Below, in pieces: positions 1 through 9,350 of a DNA stretch of 32,365 nt. Within the stretch, counting starts at the first letter, position 1. The number at the start of each line of letters is the position of its first letter. The position numbers and the translations under genes are program-made. The notes below the pieces were generated by a model. It saw only the letters and a list, made by a program, of their open reading frames with translations. It ran no database searches and was not told the DNA's origin. This DNA is from Bryobacteraceae bacterium (GTDB lineage Bacteria; Acidobacteriota; Terriglobia; Bryobacterales; Bryobacteraceae), in the NCBI GenBank assembly GCA_025924475.1, contig JAICIH010000019.1, positions 1-32,365 of the forward strand, written 5' to 3'.

Positions 1-1
1 T

Positions 2-1621
2 CAACCGCTTCGGCCCTACGTGTACATGGATACCGACGTGGACCGTTACACGATCGACGGCCAGATACGGCAGGTCATGATTTCGCCCCGCGAGCTGGAC
101 ATACGGCAGCTCGGCGAAGCCGGCAACCGCTGGATCAATCCTCACCTGATCTACACGCATGGCTATGGAGTGGTGATGGCGGAAGCCAACCGTATTACGC
201 AGGATGGTCTTCCGCTGCTATTCATCAAGGACGCTCCCCCAGTGGTTACGGCGAAGAGCCTGCGCTTTACACGGCCGGAGATTTATTACAGCGAAGTCGC
301 GCACGAGCCCGTTTTTGTCGATACCGCTCAGCAGGAATTCAACTATCCATCCGGGTCGGAAACGATCAAGACCACTTACGGCGGAACGGGCGGCTTCCCG
401 GTTTCCTCGCTGTTCATGCGGTTGGCCGCGGCGCTGCATTATGGCGACGCCAATATTATCCTGACCGAATATCTTACGTCGACGAGCCGGATGATGATTC
501 ATCGCTCGGTTCGCGACCGGCTGCGAAAGATCGCAGGTTTTCTAAGTTGGGATTCCGATCCGTACCTGGTGCTGACAGACTCCGGCCGTTTGGTATGGAT
601 CGCCGACGGCTATATGTCCTCCGATGCGCATCCGTATTCGCGCGAGATCGATTTGGGAAATCAGGCGGTCAACTATTTGCGCAATTCGGTGAAAGCGACC
701 ATCGATGCCTACACCGGCGAGACCAACTTCTATATCTTCGACGATGAAGATGTGCTCATCAAGGCATATGCCAGATTGTTTCCCACCCTGTTCAAGCCGG
801 CATCATCCATGCCGCCCGACCTGCGGGCGCACGTGCGCTACCCGGAAACATTGTTTAGCGTGCAGGCAGAGATGTATCGCACATTTCACATGCGTGAACC
901 AGAAGCCTTCTACAATCGGGCCGATTTGTGGGATCTGGCAAAGACCAGCCAGCAGAACCAGGGCACCAGCTCGGTGTTGCCTACCTACGTAGTCGCCACT
1001 CTGCCCGGCAGCAACACTTCCGAGTTTCTGCTAATGACCACCTTCACGCCGGCCAACAAGAACAATTTGATCGCCGTCATGTATGCGCGCTGCGATGGCG
1101 CCCATCTGGGTGAAATCGAATTTGAACAGCTTTCGAAACAAAACATTATTTACGGCCCGATTCAGATCGATGCGCGGATCAATCAGGACCAAAATATTTC
1201 CAAAGACCTGTCTTTATGGAACCAGCAGGGCTCGCAAGTCATCCGCGGGCAGACGCTTGTCCTGCCGCTCGATAACAGTTTTCTCTATGTCGAGCCCATT
1301 TACATACAGTCGGCGCAAGCGAGTATGCCTCAATTGCGAAAAGTGGCGCTCGCGATGGGAAACAAATTGGCCTACGCTGATACCTATGAACAGGCGCTGG
1401 CACAACTCACGGCTGCGCTGAGCGGCATTATTCCCGCAACGCCCGCACAAGGACAACCGCAACAGACTGCCGCGCCGCAGCAGCCCTCTGTCACACCCGA
1501 TACCGAAACACTGCGGCAGATTCGCGACCACTTCAAGCGCTATAAGGATTTGACCTCGCAGGGAAAATGGGCCGACGCCGGCAAAGAGCTGGAAGAAATT
1601 CAGCGCCTAGCGCTCAAGTAA
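2..1621 (+). CDS. UPF0182 family protein, C-terminal part (5' end outside window)
   Basis: Open reading continues to the left edge of the window, so only the C-terminal portion (about 540 residues) is present. The sequence carries the hallmarks of the UPF0182/COG1615 family: an early [12 protein letters not shown] stretch, the [18 protein letters not shown] region, [20 protein letters not shown], the DSDPYLVL and [15 protein letters not shown] segments, and a late VEPIYIQS motif, followed by a Pro/Gln/Thr-rich linker and a charged C-terminal helix. UPF0182 proteins have an N-terminal multi-membrane segment and a large extracytoplasmic domain; only the latter is visible here. The biochemical function of the family is unknown. 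The last 15 bases overlap the convergent ispG gene. An internal GTG near position 20 is in frame but is not the true start, because family similarity extends upstream of it. Confidence 0.9.
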   Translation, partial: QPLRPYVYMDTDVDRYTIDGQIRQVMISPRELDIRQLGEAGNRWINPHLIYTHGYGVVMAEANRITQDGLPLLFIKDAPPVVTAKSLRFTRPEIYYSEVAHEPVFVDTAQQEFNYPSGSETIKTTYGGTGGFPVSSLFMRLAAALHYGDANIILTEYLTSTSRMMIHRSVRDRLRKIAGFLSWDSDPYLVLTDSGRLVWIADGYMSSDAHPYSREIDLGNQAVNYLRNSVKATIDAYTGETNFYIFDDEDVLIKAYARLFPTLFKPASSMPPDLRAHVRYPETLFSVQAEMYRTFHMREPEAFYNRADLWDLAKTSQQNQGTSSVLPTYVVATLPGSNTSEFLLMTTFTPANKNNLIAVMYARCDGAHLGEIEFEQLSKQNIIYGPIQIDARINQDQNISKDLSLWNQQGSQVIRGQTLVLPLDNSFLYVEPIYIQSAQASMPQLRKVALAMGNKLAYADTYEQALAQLTAALSGIIPATPAQGQPQQTAAPQQPSVTPDTETLRQIRDHFKRYKDLTSQGKWADAGKELEEIQRLALK

Positions 1622-2863
1622 GGCGAGCGGCTCCGAATCGGCAATCGCTTTCGCATAGCGGCGGGCCACATAGTTATCGAGAATGTCGCGAAATTCGGCC
1701 ACAATCCCATCGCCCCGCAGCGTAGTCGAGAGTTTCCCGTCAATATAAACCGGAGCCACCGGTTTTTCGAACGTGCCCGGCAGTGAAATGCCGATATCCG
1801 CGTGCTTCGATTCACCTGGACCATTCACCACACAGCCCATCACGGCGACTTTCATCTCTTCGACGCCGGTATACTTTTCGCGCCACACCGGCATCTGCTC
1901 CCGGAGATAGGTTTGGATCTGGTCGGCCATGTCCTGAAAGAACGTGCTCGTAGTACGGCCGCAGCCCGGACAGGCGGCGACTTGGGGAGTGAAGCTGCGC
2001 AGATTGAGCGCCTGCAGAATCTGCTGGCTGACTACAACTTCTTCGGTCCGATCGCCGTTCGGCAAAGGCGTAAGAGACGCGCGAATCGTATCGCCAATGC
2101 CTTGCTGAAGAAGCACCGAAAGCGCGGCCGTGGTTGCAACGATGCCCTTCGAGCCGAGTCCCGCTTCCGTGAGTCCGAGATGCAGCGGATAGTCGCAGCG
2201 GCTCGCGAGCATCTCATACACATCGACGAGATCCTGCACGTTGCTCACCTTGGCGCTCAGGATGATTTTGTCGTGAGCGAGACCGTACCGCTCCGCGTTT
2301 TCCGCGCTGCGTAGTGCGCTCTCGACAATGGCCCGCCGCGTCACTTCCATGGCATCGAGCGGATCGGGTGATTTCGAATTGTCGTCCATCATCTGTGTGA
2401 GCAGCGCCGAATCGAGCGAACCCCAGTTCACGCCAATGCGTACAGGCCGGTCGTATTCGATCGCGGCCTCGATCATGATGCGGAAGTTATCGTCTTGTTT
2501 GCGGCCGATATTGACGTTGCCCGGATTGATGCGATATTTCGCCAGCGCGCGAGCGCAGGCCGGATATTTCTTGAGCAGGAGATGGCCGTTGTAGTGGAAG
2601 TCGCCGATAATCGGCACATCCACACCGAAATCGCGTAGCGTCGAGACGATCGTCGGCACCGCCTGCGCTGCTTCGTCCGTGTTGACCGTGACGCGGACCA
2701 GTTCCGAACCGGCGCGCGCCAGCGCCATCACCTGGTTCACAGTAGTAGCCGAATCAGCCGTGTCTGTGTTTGTCATGGACTGCACGACGATGGGGTGCGA
2801 ACCGCCAACGTGTACATTTCCGATTCGGACGACCGCCGAGTTACGGCGTGAGCGAGCAGGCAT
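1607..2863 (-). CDS. ispG: 4-hydroxy-3-methylbut-2-enyl diphosphate synthase (GcpE/IspG)
   Basis: A 418-residue protein catalysing the penultimate step of the MEP isoprenoid pathway, converting MEcPP to HMBPP in the cytoplasm with a [4Fe-4S] cluster. The N-terminal TIM-barrel part shows [24 protein letters not shown] and PIIGDFHYN. The C-terminal part has the cluster ligands CPGCGRTT and [10 protein letters not shown], the Glu after GPG being the usual fourth ligand. Length matches the bacterial short form without the insertion seen in plants and some other bacteria. The ATG is preceded by no clear Shine-Dalgarno, but a TAGACT hexamer (2872-2877, minus) lies 8 bases upstream, suggesting a leaderless or very short-leader transcript. 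The 3' end overlaps the UPF0182 gene convergently by 15 bases, so neither gene has its own terminator space. Confidence 0.96.
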   Translation of the reverse strand: MPARSRRNSAVVRIGNVHVGGSHPIVVQSMTNTDTADSATTVNQVMALARAGSELVRVTVNTDEAAQAVPTIVSTLRDFGVDVPIIGDFHYNGHLLLKKYPACARALAKYRINPGNVNIGRKQDDNFRIMIEAAIEYDRPVRIGVNWGSLDSALLTQMMDDNSKSPDPLDAMEVTRRAIVESALRSAENAERYGLAHDKIILSAKVSNVQDLVDVYEMLASRCDYPLHLGLTEAGLGSKGIVATTAALSVLLQQGIGDTIRASLTPLPNGDRTEEVVVSQQILQALNLRSFTPQVAACPGCGRTTSTFFQDMADQIQTYLREQMPVWREKYTGVEEMKVAVMGCVVNGPGESKHADIGISLPGTFEKPVAPVYIDGKLSTTLRGDGIVAEFRDILDNYVARRYAKAIADSEPLALLER

Positions 2864-2892
2864 GAACTTTCAGTCTAGCAGCGAAATCTGCA

Positions 2893-3444
2893 TCAGATAG
2901 CGAAGAGCGAAGCAACAGATACATGAAACCCCGGCAGCAGATCGCCGCCATCTAGCATTTGATCCCGGTCGAGAATGATTGCCGCGGTACCGCCCGAGAA
3001 AACATGAACAGTCTGTGTTTTTGGATAGAGAATCCACACCTGCCGCGAGCCATTTTGGAGATATTGTTTCGTTTTGATTTCCAAATCCTCGGCGGAGTCG
3101 GAGGGCGAAACGACTTCGATCGCAAGCTCCGGTGCGCCTTCAAAATAGCTGTCCGGATCCGTAGCGCGAATGCGCTCGCGGCTGAGGACAGAAACGTCCG
3201 GTTGGCGAATCGTCAGTGGGTTGCGCGAGAGAATATAGCCGGCCTCAGGCAATGCATCGCTCGTTCCGAGGGGATGGAGATGAGCCTGAATTCTGAAAAG
3301 AATTGCGGCGGCGATGCGGCTGTGCAGTGATTTAGGCGGAGGCAATGTCAGCAGTTCTCCAGCATTCAGCTCGTGACAAGCGCCATCTTTGGGAAGCCGG
3401 GCGAATTCCTCGAGCGTCAGCGGCGGTGAGACTACCGTAGCCAT
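2893..3444 (-). CDS. Uma2 family (DUF820) PD-(D/E)XK nuclease-fold protein
   Basis: A 183-residue protein of the Uma2/DUF820 family, a restriction-endonuclease-like fold very common in cyanobacteria and acidobacteria, of unknown role. Visible motifs are LTLEEFARLP at the N terminus, HSRIAAAILFRIQAHL, RQPDVSVLSRERI (catalytic Asp of the PD motif), ELAIEVVSPSDSAEDLEIKTKQYL (Glu-x-Val plus the downstream Lys) and RQVWILYPKTQTVHVF. All nuclease-core residues seem present, so activity is possible but untested. I chose the ATG at 3444 because homology begins there; an upstream open extension to 3597 is antisense to the NADH dehydrogenase gene. Only 12 bases separate this start codon from the divergent start at 3457, so its promoter must lie in the neighbour's coding region or the mRNA is leaderless. 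An AAGGG sits only two bases before the ATG. Confidence 0.85.
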   Translation of the reverse strand: MATVVSPPLTLEEFARLPKDGACHELNAGELLTLPPPKSLHSRIAAAILFRIQAHLHPLGTSDALPEAGYILSRNPLTIRQPDVSVLSRERIRATDPDSYFEGAPELAIEVVSPSDSAEDLEIKTKQYLQNGSRQVWILYPKTQTVHVFSGGTAAIILDRDQMLDGGDLLPGFHVSVASLFAI

Positions 3445-3456
3445 TACCCTTATTGT

Positions 3457-4782
3457 ATGGCTGATCGCAAGCGAGTTGTCATTTTGGGCGGTGGTTTCGG
3501 CGGGCTGTACGCGGCGAAGGCTTTGAAGCATGCGCCGGTAGACGTCACGGTGATCGATCGCCGCAACTATCATTTGTTTCAGCCGCTCCTGTATCAAGTA
3601 GCGACAGGGTCGCTCTCACCCGGCGAAATTGCCGCGCCCATCCGAAGCGTCCTGAACAAACAGAAGAACACCAATGTATTGCTAGGTGAGGTCATCGACA
3701 TTGATCCCGCGGCCAAATCGGTAAAGCTCAAAGACGGCGCGGTGATCCCGTACGACTGGCTCATTGTCGCTACCGGCTCGCAGGGTACCTATTTCGGACA
3801 CGACGAATGGCACACCTGGGCGCCCGGATTAAAGAGTGTGGAAGACGCGACCATGATCCGGCACAAGATCTTACTCGCGTTCGAAGCGGCCGAGCGGACG
3901 ACGGATCCGGACGAACGCTGCGCCTGGCTTACCTTCGTGATCGTGGGAGCGGGTGCAACCGGCGTGGAACTAGCCGGCGCACTGGGCGAAATCGCAAATC
4001 ATACACTGAAAAACGATTTCCGTTCGATCCAACCGAAAGACGCAAGAATTCTGGTCGTAGACGGCGGCAACCGTGTCCTTTCGACCTATCCGGAAGACCT
4101 CTCACGAAGGGCGGAACACGCCTTGATTAAATTGGGTGCGCGCGTCCGGCTGGGAGCGGTAGTAACCGCGGTCGATGAAAATGGAGTCACACTCAATACA
4201 TCTACCGGCACGACTCATATTCCCTCACATACGGTGATCTGGGCGGCCGGTGTCGCGGTAACCGATTTCGGGCGGCTACTCGCCAAGCGGACAGGGGCTG
4301 AGACCGATAAGGCCGGTCATATCAAGGTGACCTCGGACCTGACCATCCCAAATTATCCGGAAATATTTGTTGTGGGAGATTTGGCAACGTGTATCGATAG
4401 AAACGGCAAGCCACTACCTGGAGTGGCGCAAGTGGCCATGCAAGGTGGCGCGCATGCGGCCAAAGTCATTACCAGACGAGCGCGCGGCGACAGCAGGCCA
4501 CTCGCGCCGTTTCACTATTTCAATAAGGGCGATCTGGCGGTAATCGGCCGTGCCAGGGCCGTCGCCAATATTTTCGGCGTGCATCTTTCCGGGCTTATCG
4601 CCTGGTTCGTGTGGCTCTTTGTACACCTGCTGTACATCGTAGAGTTTCAAAGCAGGTTGCTCGTGGCGATCGAATGGGGCTTCCTGTACTTCACTTTCAA
4701 TCGAGGCGCGCGGCTGATCACCGGCAAAGCAGCGAACAAACCGGTCGGAAAACCCGAGCCGCTCGAAGACCTGGGAGACTAG
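3457..4782 (+). CDS. ndh: Type II NADH dehydrogenase (NAD(P)/FAD-dependent oxidoreductase)
   Basis: A 441-residue flavoprotein that transfers electrons from NADH to quinone at the inner face of the cytoplasmic membrane without proton pumping. The N-terminal FAD Rossmann motif is VVILGGGFGGLYAAKAL, followed by VIDRRNYHLFQPLLYQVATGSL, typical of NDH-2. The second, NADH-binding Rossmann motif is VIVGAGATGVELAGALGEIA. FAD contacts continue in IFVVGDLAT and in PGVAQVAMQGGAHAA. The C terminus has hydrophobic amphipathic segments (LIAWFVWLFVHLLYIVEF) expected to anchor it to the membrane. No Shine-Dalgarno precedes the ATG; a TACCCT (TANNNT) hexamer lies 6 bases upstream, compatible with leaderless transcription. 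The divergent Uma2 gene starts 12 bases away. Other flavoprotein quinone reductases are possible, but the full-length match to the NDH-2 layout is good. Confidence 0.93.
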   Translation: MADRKRVVILGGGFGGLYAAKALKHAPVDVTVIDRRNYHLFQPLLYQVATGSLSPGEIAAPIRSVLNKQKNTNVLLGEVIDIDPAAKSVKLKDGAVIPYDWLIVATGSQGTYFGHDEWHTWAPGLKSVEDATMIRHKILLAFEAAERTTDPDERCAWLTFVIVGAGATGVELAGALGEIANHTLKNDFRSIQPKDARILVVDGGNRVLSTYPEDLSRRAEHALIKLGARVRLGAVVTAVDENGVTLNTSTGTTHIPSHTVIWAAGVAVTDFGRLLAKRTGAETDKAGHIKVTSDLTIPNYPEIFVVGDLATCIDRNGKPLPGVAQVAMQGGAHAAKVITRRARGDSRPLAPFHYFNKGDLAVIGRARAVANIFGVHLSGLIAWFVWLFVHLLYIVEFQSRLLVAIEWGFLYFTFNRGARLITGKAANKPVGKPEPLEDLGD

Positions 4783-4814
4783 ATCGGCAAGTGTTACGGT
4801 AGTGGAATCCCCAG

Positions 4815-6437
4815 ATGGAACTGCTCATTTCCGGGCCGGAGGGCGCGCCCACAAAAGTGGAGTTGCAAAAAACGCCCCTTTCCTTGGGGCGCTCTGCCGA
4901 TAACGATCTGGCCTATCCTCAAGACCCGTGGCTTTCCCGCTATCACCTGGCTTTTGAGCGGCGCGATGGGAGCTGGTGGCTGAAGGACTGTAACAGCAGG
5001 AACGGCACCGTACTCAATTCGGTCAATCTGAAGGACCCCCAGCGGTTGCGAGGCGGCGACCGCATTTATGCCGGCCACCTGACGATCGAAGTGCGCGACG
5101 CGGCCACCGAAACGCACAAGCCCGTGATCTCTTTTGTGCCGCAGGAAGAAGAAAAAATACAGCGCGAAGCGACCATCGTCACTAGTCTCGACAAAGTCCT
5201 GCGCCCTGCGCGCGAACAATCTCTGAATACCTCGCGCGTCGTGAGCGCGCTGATTCGCGCGGGCCGCGAATTGGTGACACATCATCCGCTGGAAGGTCTC
5301 TTCACCGTCATTCTGGATCTGGCCCTTTCGGCGGTGGAAGCTCGTCGCGGCGTGATTTTGACGCTGGAAGAGGGCGATCTCGTGGTACGCGCCAGCAAAG
5401 GGGACGGCTTTTCCATCAGCACCGCCGTACGCGATCGCGTGATTCGCGAAAAATGTTCGCTCGTCATCAGCGATGCACAATTAGACGACGCTCTGCGCCA
5501 GCAAAAGAGCATCGTTATGCATCGTGTGCGCAGCATGATGGCGGCGCCGCTGCAGACTGCCGATCGTGTCATTGGTTTGATCTACGTGGACAACGGCGCC
5601 GTCATCCGGCCGTTTTCGCAGGAAGACCTTGACCTGCTGACCGTAATGGCCAACGTCGCCGCCATTCGGATCGAACACGCCCGCCTCGCCGAGATTGAGC
5701 AGTCGGAAAAAATGATGGAGCTGGAGCTGGCGCAAGCGAGCGAAATTCAGCGTACGCTGCTGCCGCCGGAAGCGCCTGTTTATGAAGGCTACGATCTCTC
5801 CGGTTTGAACCTGCCCTGCCACACGGTAGGTGGAGACTATTACGACTTCGTCCCATACGAGGACGGCCGGCTGGCGCTTGCCGTCGGCGACGTTTCGGGG
5901 AAAGGCTTGCCTGCGGCACTGATGATGTCGAGCCTGCAAGCCAGAGTGCAGATGCTGCGCGAGACCATGCCCGATCCGGGCACCGCAGTCAGAACATTGA
6001 ATCGCAGTCTCACCGAACGCTGTCCGCTCGGCAAATTCATCACCTTCTTCTATGCGCTCCTCGATCCGCCGAGCGGCGCGCTCGAATATAGCAACGCCGG
6101 ACATAATTATCCGCTAGTGCTGCGAACTTCGGGCGTGGTGGAGCGCCTCAAAGGCAACGGACTCGTCTTGGGCCTGTTTGCCCCGGTCGAATACGAAGTG
6201 CGAAAGACCGTATTAGCTTCCGGCGAACTTTTAGCTCTTTATAGCGATGGTGTGACGGAAGCGTCGAACGGCGATGGAAAAGAATTCGGTGAAGACGGTC
6301 TTGCAGACTTTTTGGCGCCGCGTAAGGACCTCGCCTGCGAAGAGATTGTCAACCAGTTGGTGGATCACATGCGCAAATGGCGCGGCAATACCAGTTTCGC
6401 GGACGATTTCACGATCGTTCTGGTACGGCGTCTGTGA
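4815..6437 (+). CDS. FHA-GAF-SpoIIE serine phosphatase (PP2C/RsbU type)
   Basis: A 540-residue signalling phosphatase with three domains. Residues about 1-95 form an FHA phosphothreonine-binding domain (LGRSADNDL, LSRYHLAFE, NSRNGTVLNS). Residues about 145-300 form a GAF domain (LVTHHPLEGLFTVILDLAL through AAPLQTADRVIGLIYVDN and VMANVAAIRIEHA). After a short coiled-coil linker, residues about 330-540 form a SpoIIE/PPM phosphatase with metal-binding motifs VGGDYYDF, GDVSGKGLPAALMMS, NAGHNYPL, LYSDGVTEA and ADDFTIVLV. Such proteins usually dephosphorylate anti-sigma antagonists or act downstream of Ser/Thr kinases through the FHA domain. No anti-sigma antagonist, STAS protein or kinase is next to it. 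Its stop codon overlaps the GTG start of the serine hydrolase (GTGA), suggesting translational coupling. Confidence 0.92.
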   Translation: MELLISGPEGAPTKVELQKTPLSLGRSADNDLAYPQDPWLSRYHLAFERRDGSWWLKDCNSRNGTVLNSVNLKDPQRLRGGDRIYAGHLTIEVRDAATETHKPVISFVPQEEEKIQREATIVTSLDKVLRPAREQSLNTSRVVSALIRAGRELVTHHPLEGLFTVILDLALSAVEARRGVILTLEEGDLVVRASKGDGFSISTAVRDRVIREKCSLVISDAQLDDALRQQKSIVMHRVRSMMAAPLQTADRVIGLIYVDNGAVIRPFSQEDLDLLTVMANVAAIRIEHARLAEIEQSEKMMELELAQASEIQRTLLPPEAPVYEGYDLSGLNLPCHTVGGDYYDFVPYEDGRLALAVGDVSGKGLPAALMMSSLQARVQMLRETMPDPGTAVRTLNRSLTERCPLGKFITFFYALLDPPSGALEYSNAGHNYPLVLRTSGVVERLKGNGLVLGLFAPVEYEVRKTVLASGELLALYSDGVTEASNGDGKEFGEDGLADFLAPRKDLACEEIVNQLVDHMRKWRGNTSFADDFTIVLVRRL

Positions 6438-7783
6438 AAAGACGCGTTGTATGGCTGCTCATTCTTTGCGCCCTATCGGCGTGGGGTGAGCTTTCGGATG
6501 CCGCCCGTAAACGCCTCGACGAAACGATCGCCGCCGCGCGGACCGCCTTCGAGACGCCGAGCGTTTCTGTCGCCGTCACCCAGTCTGGAAACATTGTTTA
6601 CGCACGCGCGTTTGGAAATTCGGAAACGACCACACGCTATGCTATTGGGTCAATCAGCAAACAATTTACCGTAGCGGCGCTGCTGCTTGCGCAAGAACAA
6701 GGCAAGCTTTCGCTCGCGGATCCTGTGTCGAAATATTTTCCGGAATTCACAAGAGCGCGTGAAATCACCATAAAACAACTGCTCTCACATACTTCCGGAT
6801 ATGAAGATTACGCACCGCAGGATTACATGATTCCTGAGTGGGCGAAAGCGACGTCGCCTGAAGCGCTCTTGGAAGTCTGGGCGAAAAAGCCTCTGAATTT
6901 CGAGCCGGGCACACGCTGGCAATACAGCAACACGAACTATGTCCTGGCGGGAAAGATCTTCGAAAAGGCGTCGGTGCAGCAACTTCTGCCTTATCTAAAA
7001 CAGCGCATTTTCGAGCCGCTCGGTATGACGTCGGCCGGAGACTGCACCGTCAAGACCGCGGCGGATGCAACCGCTTATACGCGTTTTGCTTTGGGCCCGG
7101 CGCGGCCGGCGCTCCGGGAGGGACCCGGCTGGTATTTCGCGGCTGGCGAGCTGTGCATGACAGCTTCGGATCTGGCTCGCTGGGATGCGGCGTTTCTCGC
7201 CAAACGCATCTTATCTGCAAAGTCGTATCAAGAATTCGTTCGTGAAGTGAAATTAAAGAGCGGCGCTGCAACCCACTATGCTCTGGGACTTCGATTGGGG
7301 GAAATGGCGGGAACACCAATGTTGACCCACAGCGGAGAGGTCTCCGGTTTTCTCGCAATGAACAGCGTCTTTCCCCAAAAGCAGCTTGGAATCGCGGTGC
7401 TCTCGAACGAAGATAATGTTGGATTGGTAGGCACGGTGACGCGCCAGATCGCCTCCGAGTTACTCGAGCCACAAAGCAAGAAGACGCAAAGAAATGCCGA
7501 GGTACGCGCCATTCTGGAAGATTTGCAACACGGGCGTATCGACCGCGAACGCTTCACAGGCCACGCGAATGCATACTTCGTCTCCCCCGCTATTGAGGAT
7601 TACCGGACATCGCTGGCGCCGTTCGGGAAGCTAGTCGCACTTACATTGCAAAGCGAGCAATCTCGCGGAGGCATGACGCATTTGACATATCGCGCGCACT
7701 TTGAGCGCAACACGGTGGCCTTGAATATCTATGTGACTCCGGGCGGAAAATATGAGCAGTTCCTGGTGGAAGAGGTGTTTTAG
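6434..7783 (+). CDS. Serine hydrolase, class C beta-lactamase / penicillin-binding-protein-like, exported
   Basis: A 449-residue protein with the beta-lactamase class C fold. The GTG start overlaps the preceding stop codon; it is chosen because it begins a classical signal peptide (VKRRVVWLLILCALSAWG, cleavage after about residue 18). Catalytic motifs are S73-I-S-K76 (SxxK, in AIGSISKQFT), Y164-S-N166 (YxN, in RWQYSNTNY) and H299-S-G301 (the KTG-equivalent HSG, in THSGEVSGF). The HSG motif is usual in esterase/peptidase-type members rather than true beta-lactamases. A C-terminal extension of about 100 residues (from about 350) resembles the extra domain found in some family members. Substrate cannot be predicted. 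Coupling to the upstream phosphatase gene is translational; whether the two are functionally linked is unclear. Confidence 0.9.
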   Translation: MKRRVVWLLILCALSAWGELSDAARKRLDETIAAARTAFETPSVSVAVTQSGNIVYARAFGNSETTTRYAIGSISKQFTVAALLLAQEQGKLSLADPVSKYFPEFTRAREITIKQLLSHTSGYEDYAPQDYMIPEWAKATSPEALLEVWAKKPLNFEPGTRWQYSNTNYVLAGKIFEKASVQQLLPYLKQRIFEPLGMTSAGDCTVKTAADATAYTRFALGPARPALREGPGWYFAAGELCMTASDLARWDAAFLAKRILSAKSYQEFVREVKLKSGAATHYALGLRLGEMAGTPMLTHSGEVSGFLAMNSVFPQKQLGIAVLSNEDNVGLVGTVTRQIASELLEPQSKKTQRNAEVRAILEDLQHGRIDRERFTGHANAYFVSPAIEDYRTSLAPFGKLVALTLQSEQSRGGMTHLTYRAHFERNTVALNIYVTPGGKYEQFLVEEVF

Positions 7784-7786
7784 AAA

Positions 7787-8992
7787 ATGAATTCGCGGCG
7801 CAGATTTCTTGGACAAGTCGCCGGCGGCATTGGCGGCTTAGCGGCCCTGCCGGAAACAGTGCTCGGAGCGAATGAACGCATCCGCTTCGGCATCATCGGA
7901 TACGGCGCGCGCGGTGAAGCCATCGTTCGGGATGCGCTGAATTGCCCCAACACCGAGTTTCGCGCCGTCTGCGATATCTACACCGAGCAGCGCGAAAAGG
8001 CTAAATCTGTCGCGCCTGCAGTCCAGACCTTTATCGACCATCGCCTGATGCTCGAAGACAAAGATTTGGATGCGGTACTGATTGCCACTCCGCAACACCT
8101 CCACTGCCAGCATTTCGTGGATGCGATCGAAGCCGGCAAGCATGTCTACCAGGAGAAGACCATGGCGTTCACTGTAGAGCACGCCAAGCGGATGCGTGCT
8201 GCCTATGAACCGGTACGGACGAAACAAATCGTCCAGGTCGGGCACCAGTCCTGCTCGTCCGGCCATGTCACGGATGCAAAGAATTTTCTCACTGGCGGGA
8301 AGCTCGGAAAGATTACTGCAATTGACGCCACGATGTACCGCAATACGCCACACGGAAAGCCGCAGTGGTCGCGCATGCCGCAGCCCGGCATGAACGCCGA
8401 AAATATCGTTTGGAATAAGTTTCTTGGTGAGAGTCCCAAAATTCCTTTCGATGCGAACCGCTATCTGAACTGGCGATTCTTTTGGGATTATTCCGGCGGC
8501 AACGTCTACGAGAACATGTGCCATCAACTGGCGTTCTGGTACAAAATACTCGATCTGAAGATCCCGCAAGCGGTGACGATGACCGGCGGTCTCTATCTTT
8601 GGAAAGACGGGCGTGAAGTGCCCGATACGATGAACGTCGCCATGACGCAGCCGGAGGAGATGCTGTTCAGTTGGATTTCGGGATTCGGCAACGCCAGCCT
8701 GGGAAGCACCGAACAGGTACTCGGCACGGATGGAACCATATTGCGCGGGCCGCGCATCCGCTATTTACCGGAAAAAGTGAACTTGCCGGCCGGTGTCGCC
8801 CTGACCGGCGAAACATCCTCTTCGCCATCGGCTCACATGAGCAATTTTATGGACGCGATCCGCGAGGGCAAAGAAATCAATTGTCCCTTCGATCTCGGCT
8901 TTCGCGTCTCCATTGCTTGCCGCATGGCGGTCGATAGTTACCGCCAAGGACGCACCATGCGCTGGGACGCGGCGCGGGAAGAGATCGTCTAA
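7787..8992 (+). CDS. Gfo/Idh/MocA family oxidoreductase with Tat signal
   Basis: A 401-residue NAD(P)-dependent oxidoreductase-like protein. The N terminus is a twin-arginine signal (MNSRRRFLGQVAGGIGGLAAL, with SRRRFLG), so it is expected to be folded in the cytoplasm with its nucleotide and exported. The Rossmann part begins IRFGIIGYGARGEAIV, followed by AVCDIY and VLIATPQHLHCQHFVDAIEAGKHVYQEKTM. The usual EKP motif is EKT here. The C-terminal domain has the WDYSGGNVYENMCHQLAFW region typical of acidobacterial and planctomycete Tat-exported members, commonly linked to sugar or inositol-type metabolism. Substrate unknown. The ATG lies three bases after the previous stop with GAGGTG upstream, so it probably belongs to the same transcript as the serine hydrolase. 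Confidence 0.92.
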   Translation: MNSRRRFLGQVAGGIGGLAALPETVLGANERIRFGIIGYGARGEAIVRDALNCPNTEFRAVCDIYTEQREKAKSVAPAVQTFIDHRLMLEDKDLDAVLIATPQHLHCQHFVDAIEAGKHVYQEKTMAFTVEHAKRMRAAYEPVRTKQIVQVGHQSCSSGHVTDAKNFLTGGKLGKITAIDATMYRNTPHGKPQWSRMPQPGMNAENIVWNKFLGESPKIPFDANRYLNWRFFWDYSGGNVYENMCHQLAFWYKILDLKIPQAVTMTGGLYLWKDGREVPDTMNVAMTQPEEMLFSWISGFGNASLGSTEQVLGTDGTILRGPRIRYLPEKVNLPAGVALTGETSSSPSAHMSNFMDAIREGKEINCPFDLGFRVSIACRMAVDSYRQGRTMRWDAAREEIV

Positions 8993-8996
8993 AGCC

Positions 8997-9350
8997 GTGC
9001 TCGAGTGGCTGCGCCGGTATTGCCTGTCGTTTCCCTATGCGACCGAGACAATCCAATGGGGCGAGCATCTGGTTTTCAAGGTCGGCGGCAAAGTCTTTGC
9101 AATCGCCGCATTGGAACCGTCTAAAAACATCGTCACCATCAAGTGCGCACCCGAAAAATTTGCCGATTGTGTGGAACGTCCCGGCATCGCGCCCGCTCCC
9201 TATCTGGCACGCGCGAAATGGATTTCCATTGAGAGCGACAATTTGCTGACGCGCGCCGAGCTAAAGGACATGATCCGTGAATCCTATGACTTGATCTGGG
9301 CGAAGCTGCCGAAAAAAGCGCGGACGGCTCTGGCTGCTCACGAAAAATAA
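8997..9350 (+). CDS. MmcQ/YjbR family DNA-binding-like protein
   Basis: A 117-residue small protein of the MmcQ/YjbR family (double-wing motif fold). Motifs include LEWLRRYCLSFPYATETIQWGEHLVFKVGGKVFAI, VTIKCAPEKFADCVERPGI, APYLARAKWISIE and ELKDMIRESYDLIWAKLPKKAR. The family has a CyaY-like DNA-binding fold but no defined role. I place the start at the GTG four bases after the stop of the oxidoreductase, because the family N terminus starts at this position; a longer in-frame extension lies inside the upstream gene. The 3' end overlaps the convergent DUF2461 gene by 13 bases. Confidence 0.88.
   Translation: MLEWLRRYCLSFPYATETIQWGEHLVFKVGGKVFAIAALEPSKNIVTIKCAPEKFADCVERPGIAPAPYLARAKWISIESDNLLTRAELKDMIRESYDLIWAKLPKKARTALAAHEK

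Noticed and set aside
8913..8996. Upstream start for the MmcQ/YjbR gene at 8913
   Set aside because: The extension overlaps the Gfo/Idh/MocA gene, has no homology, and the GTG at 8997 coincides with the family N terminus.
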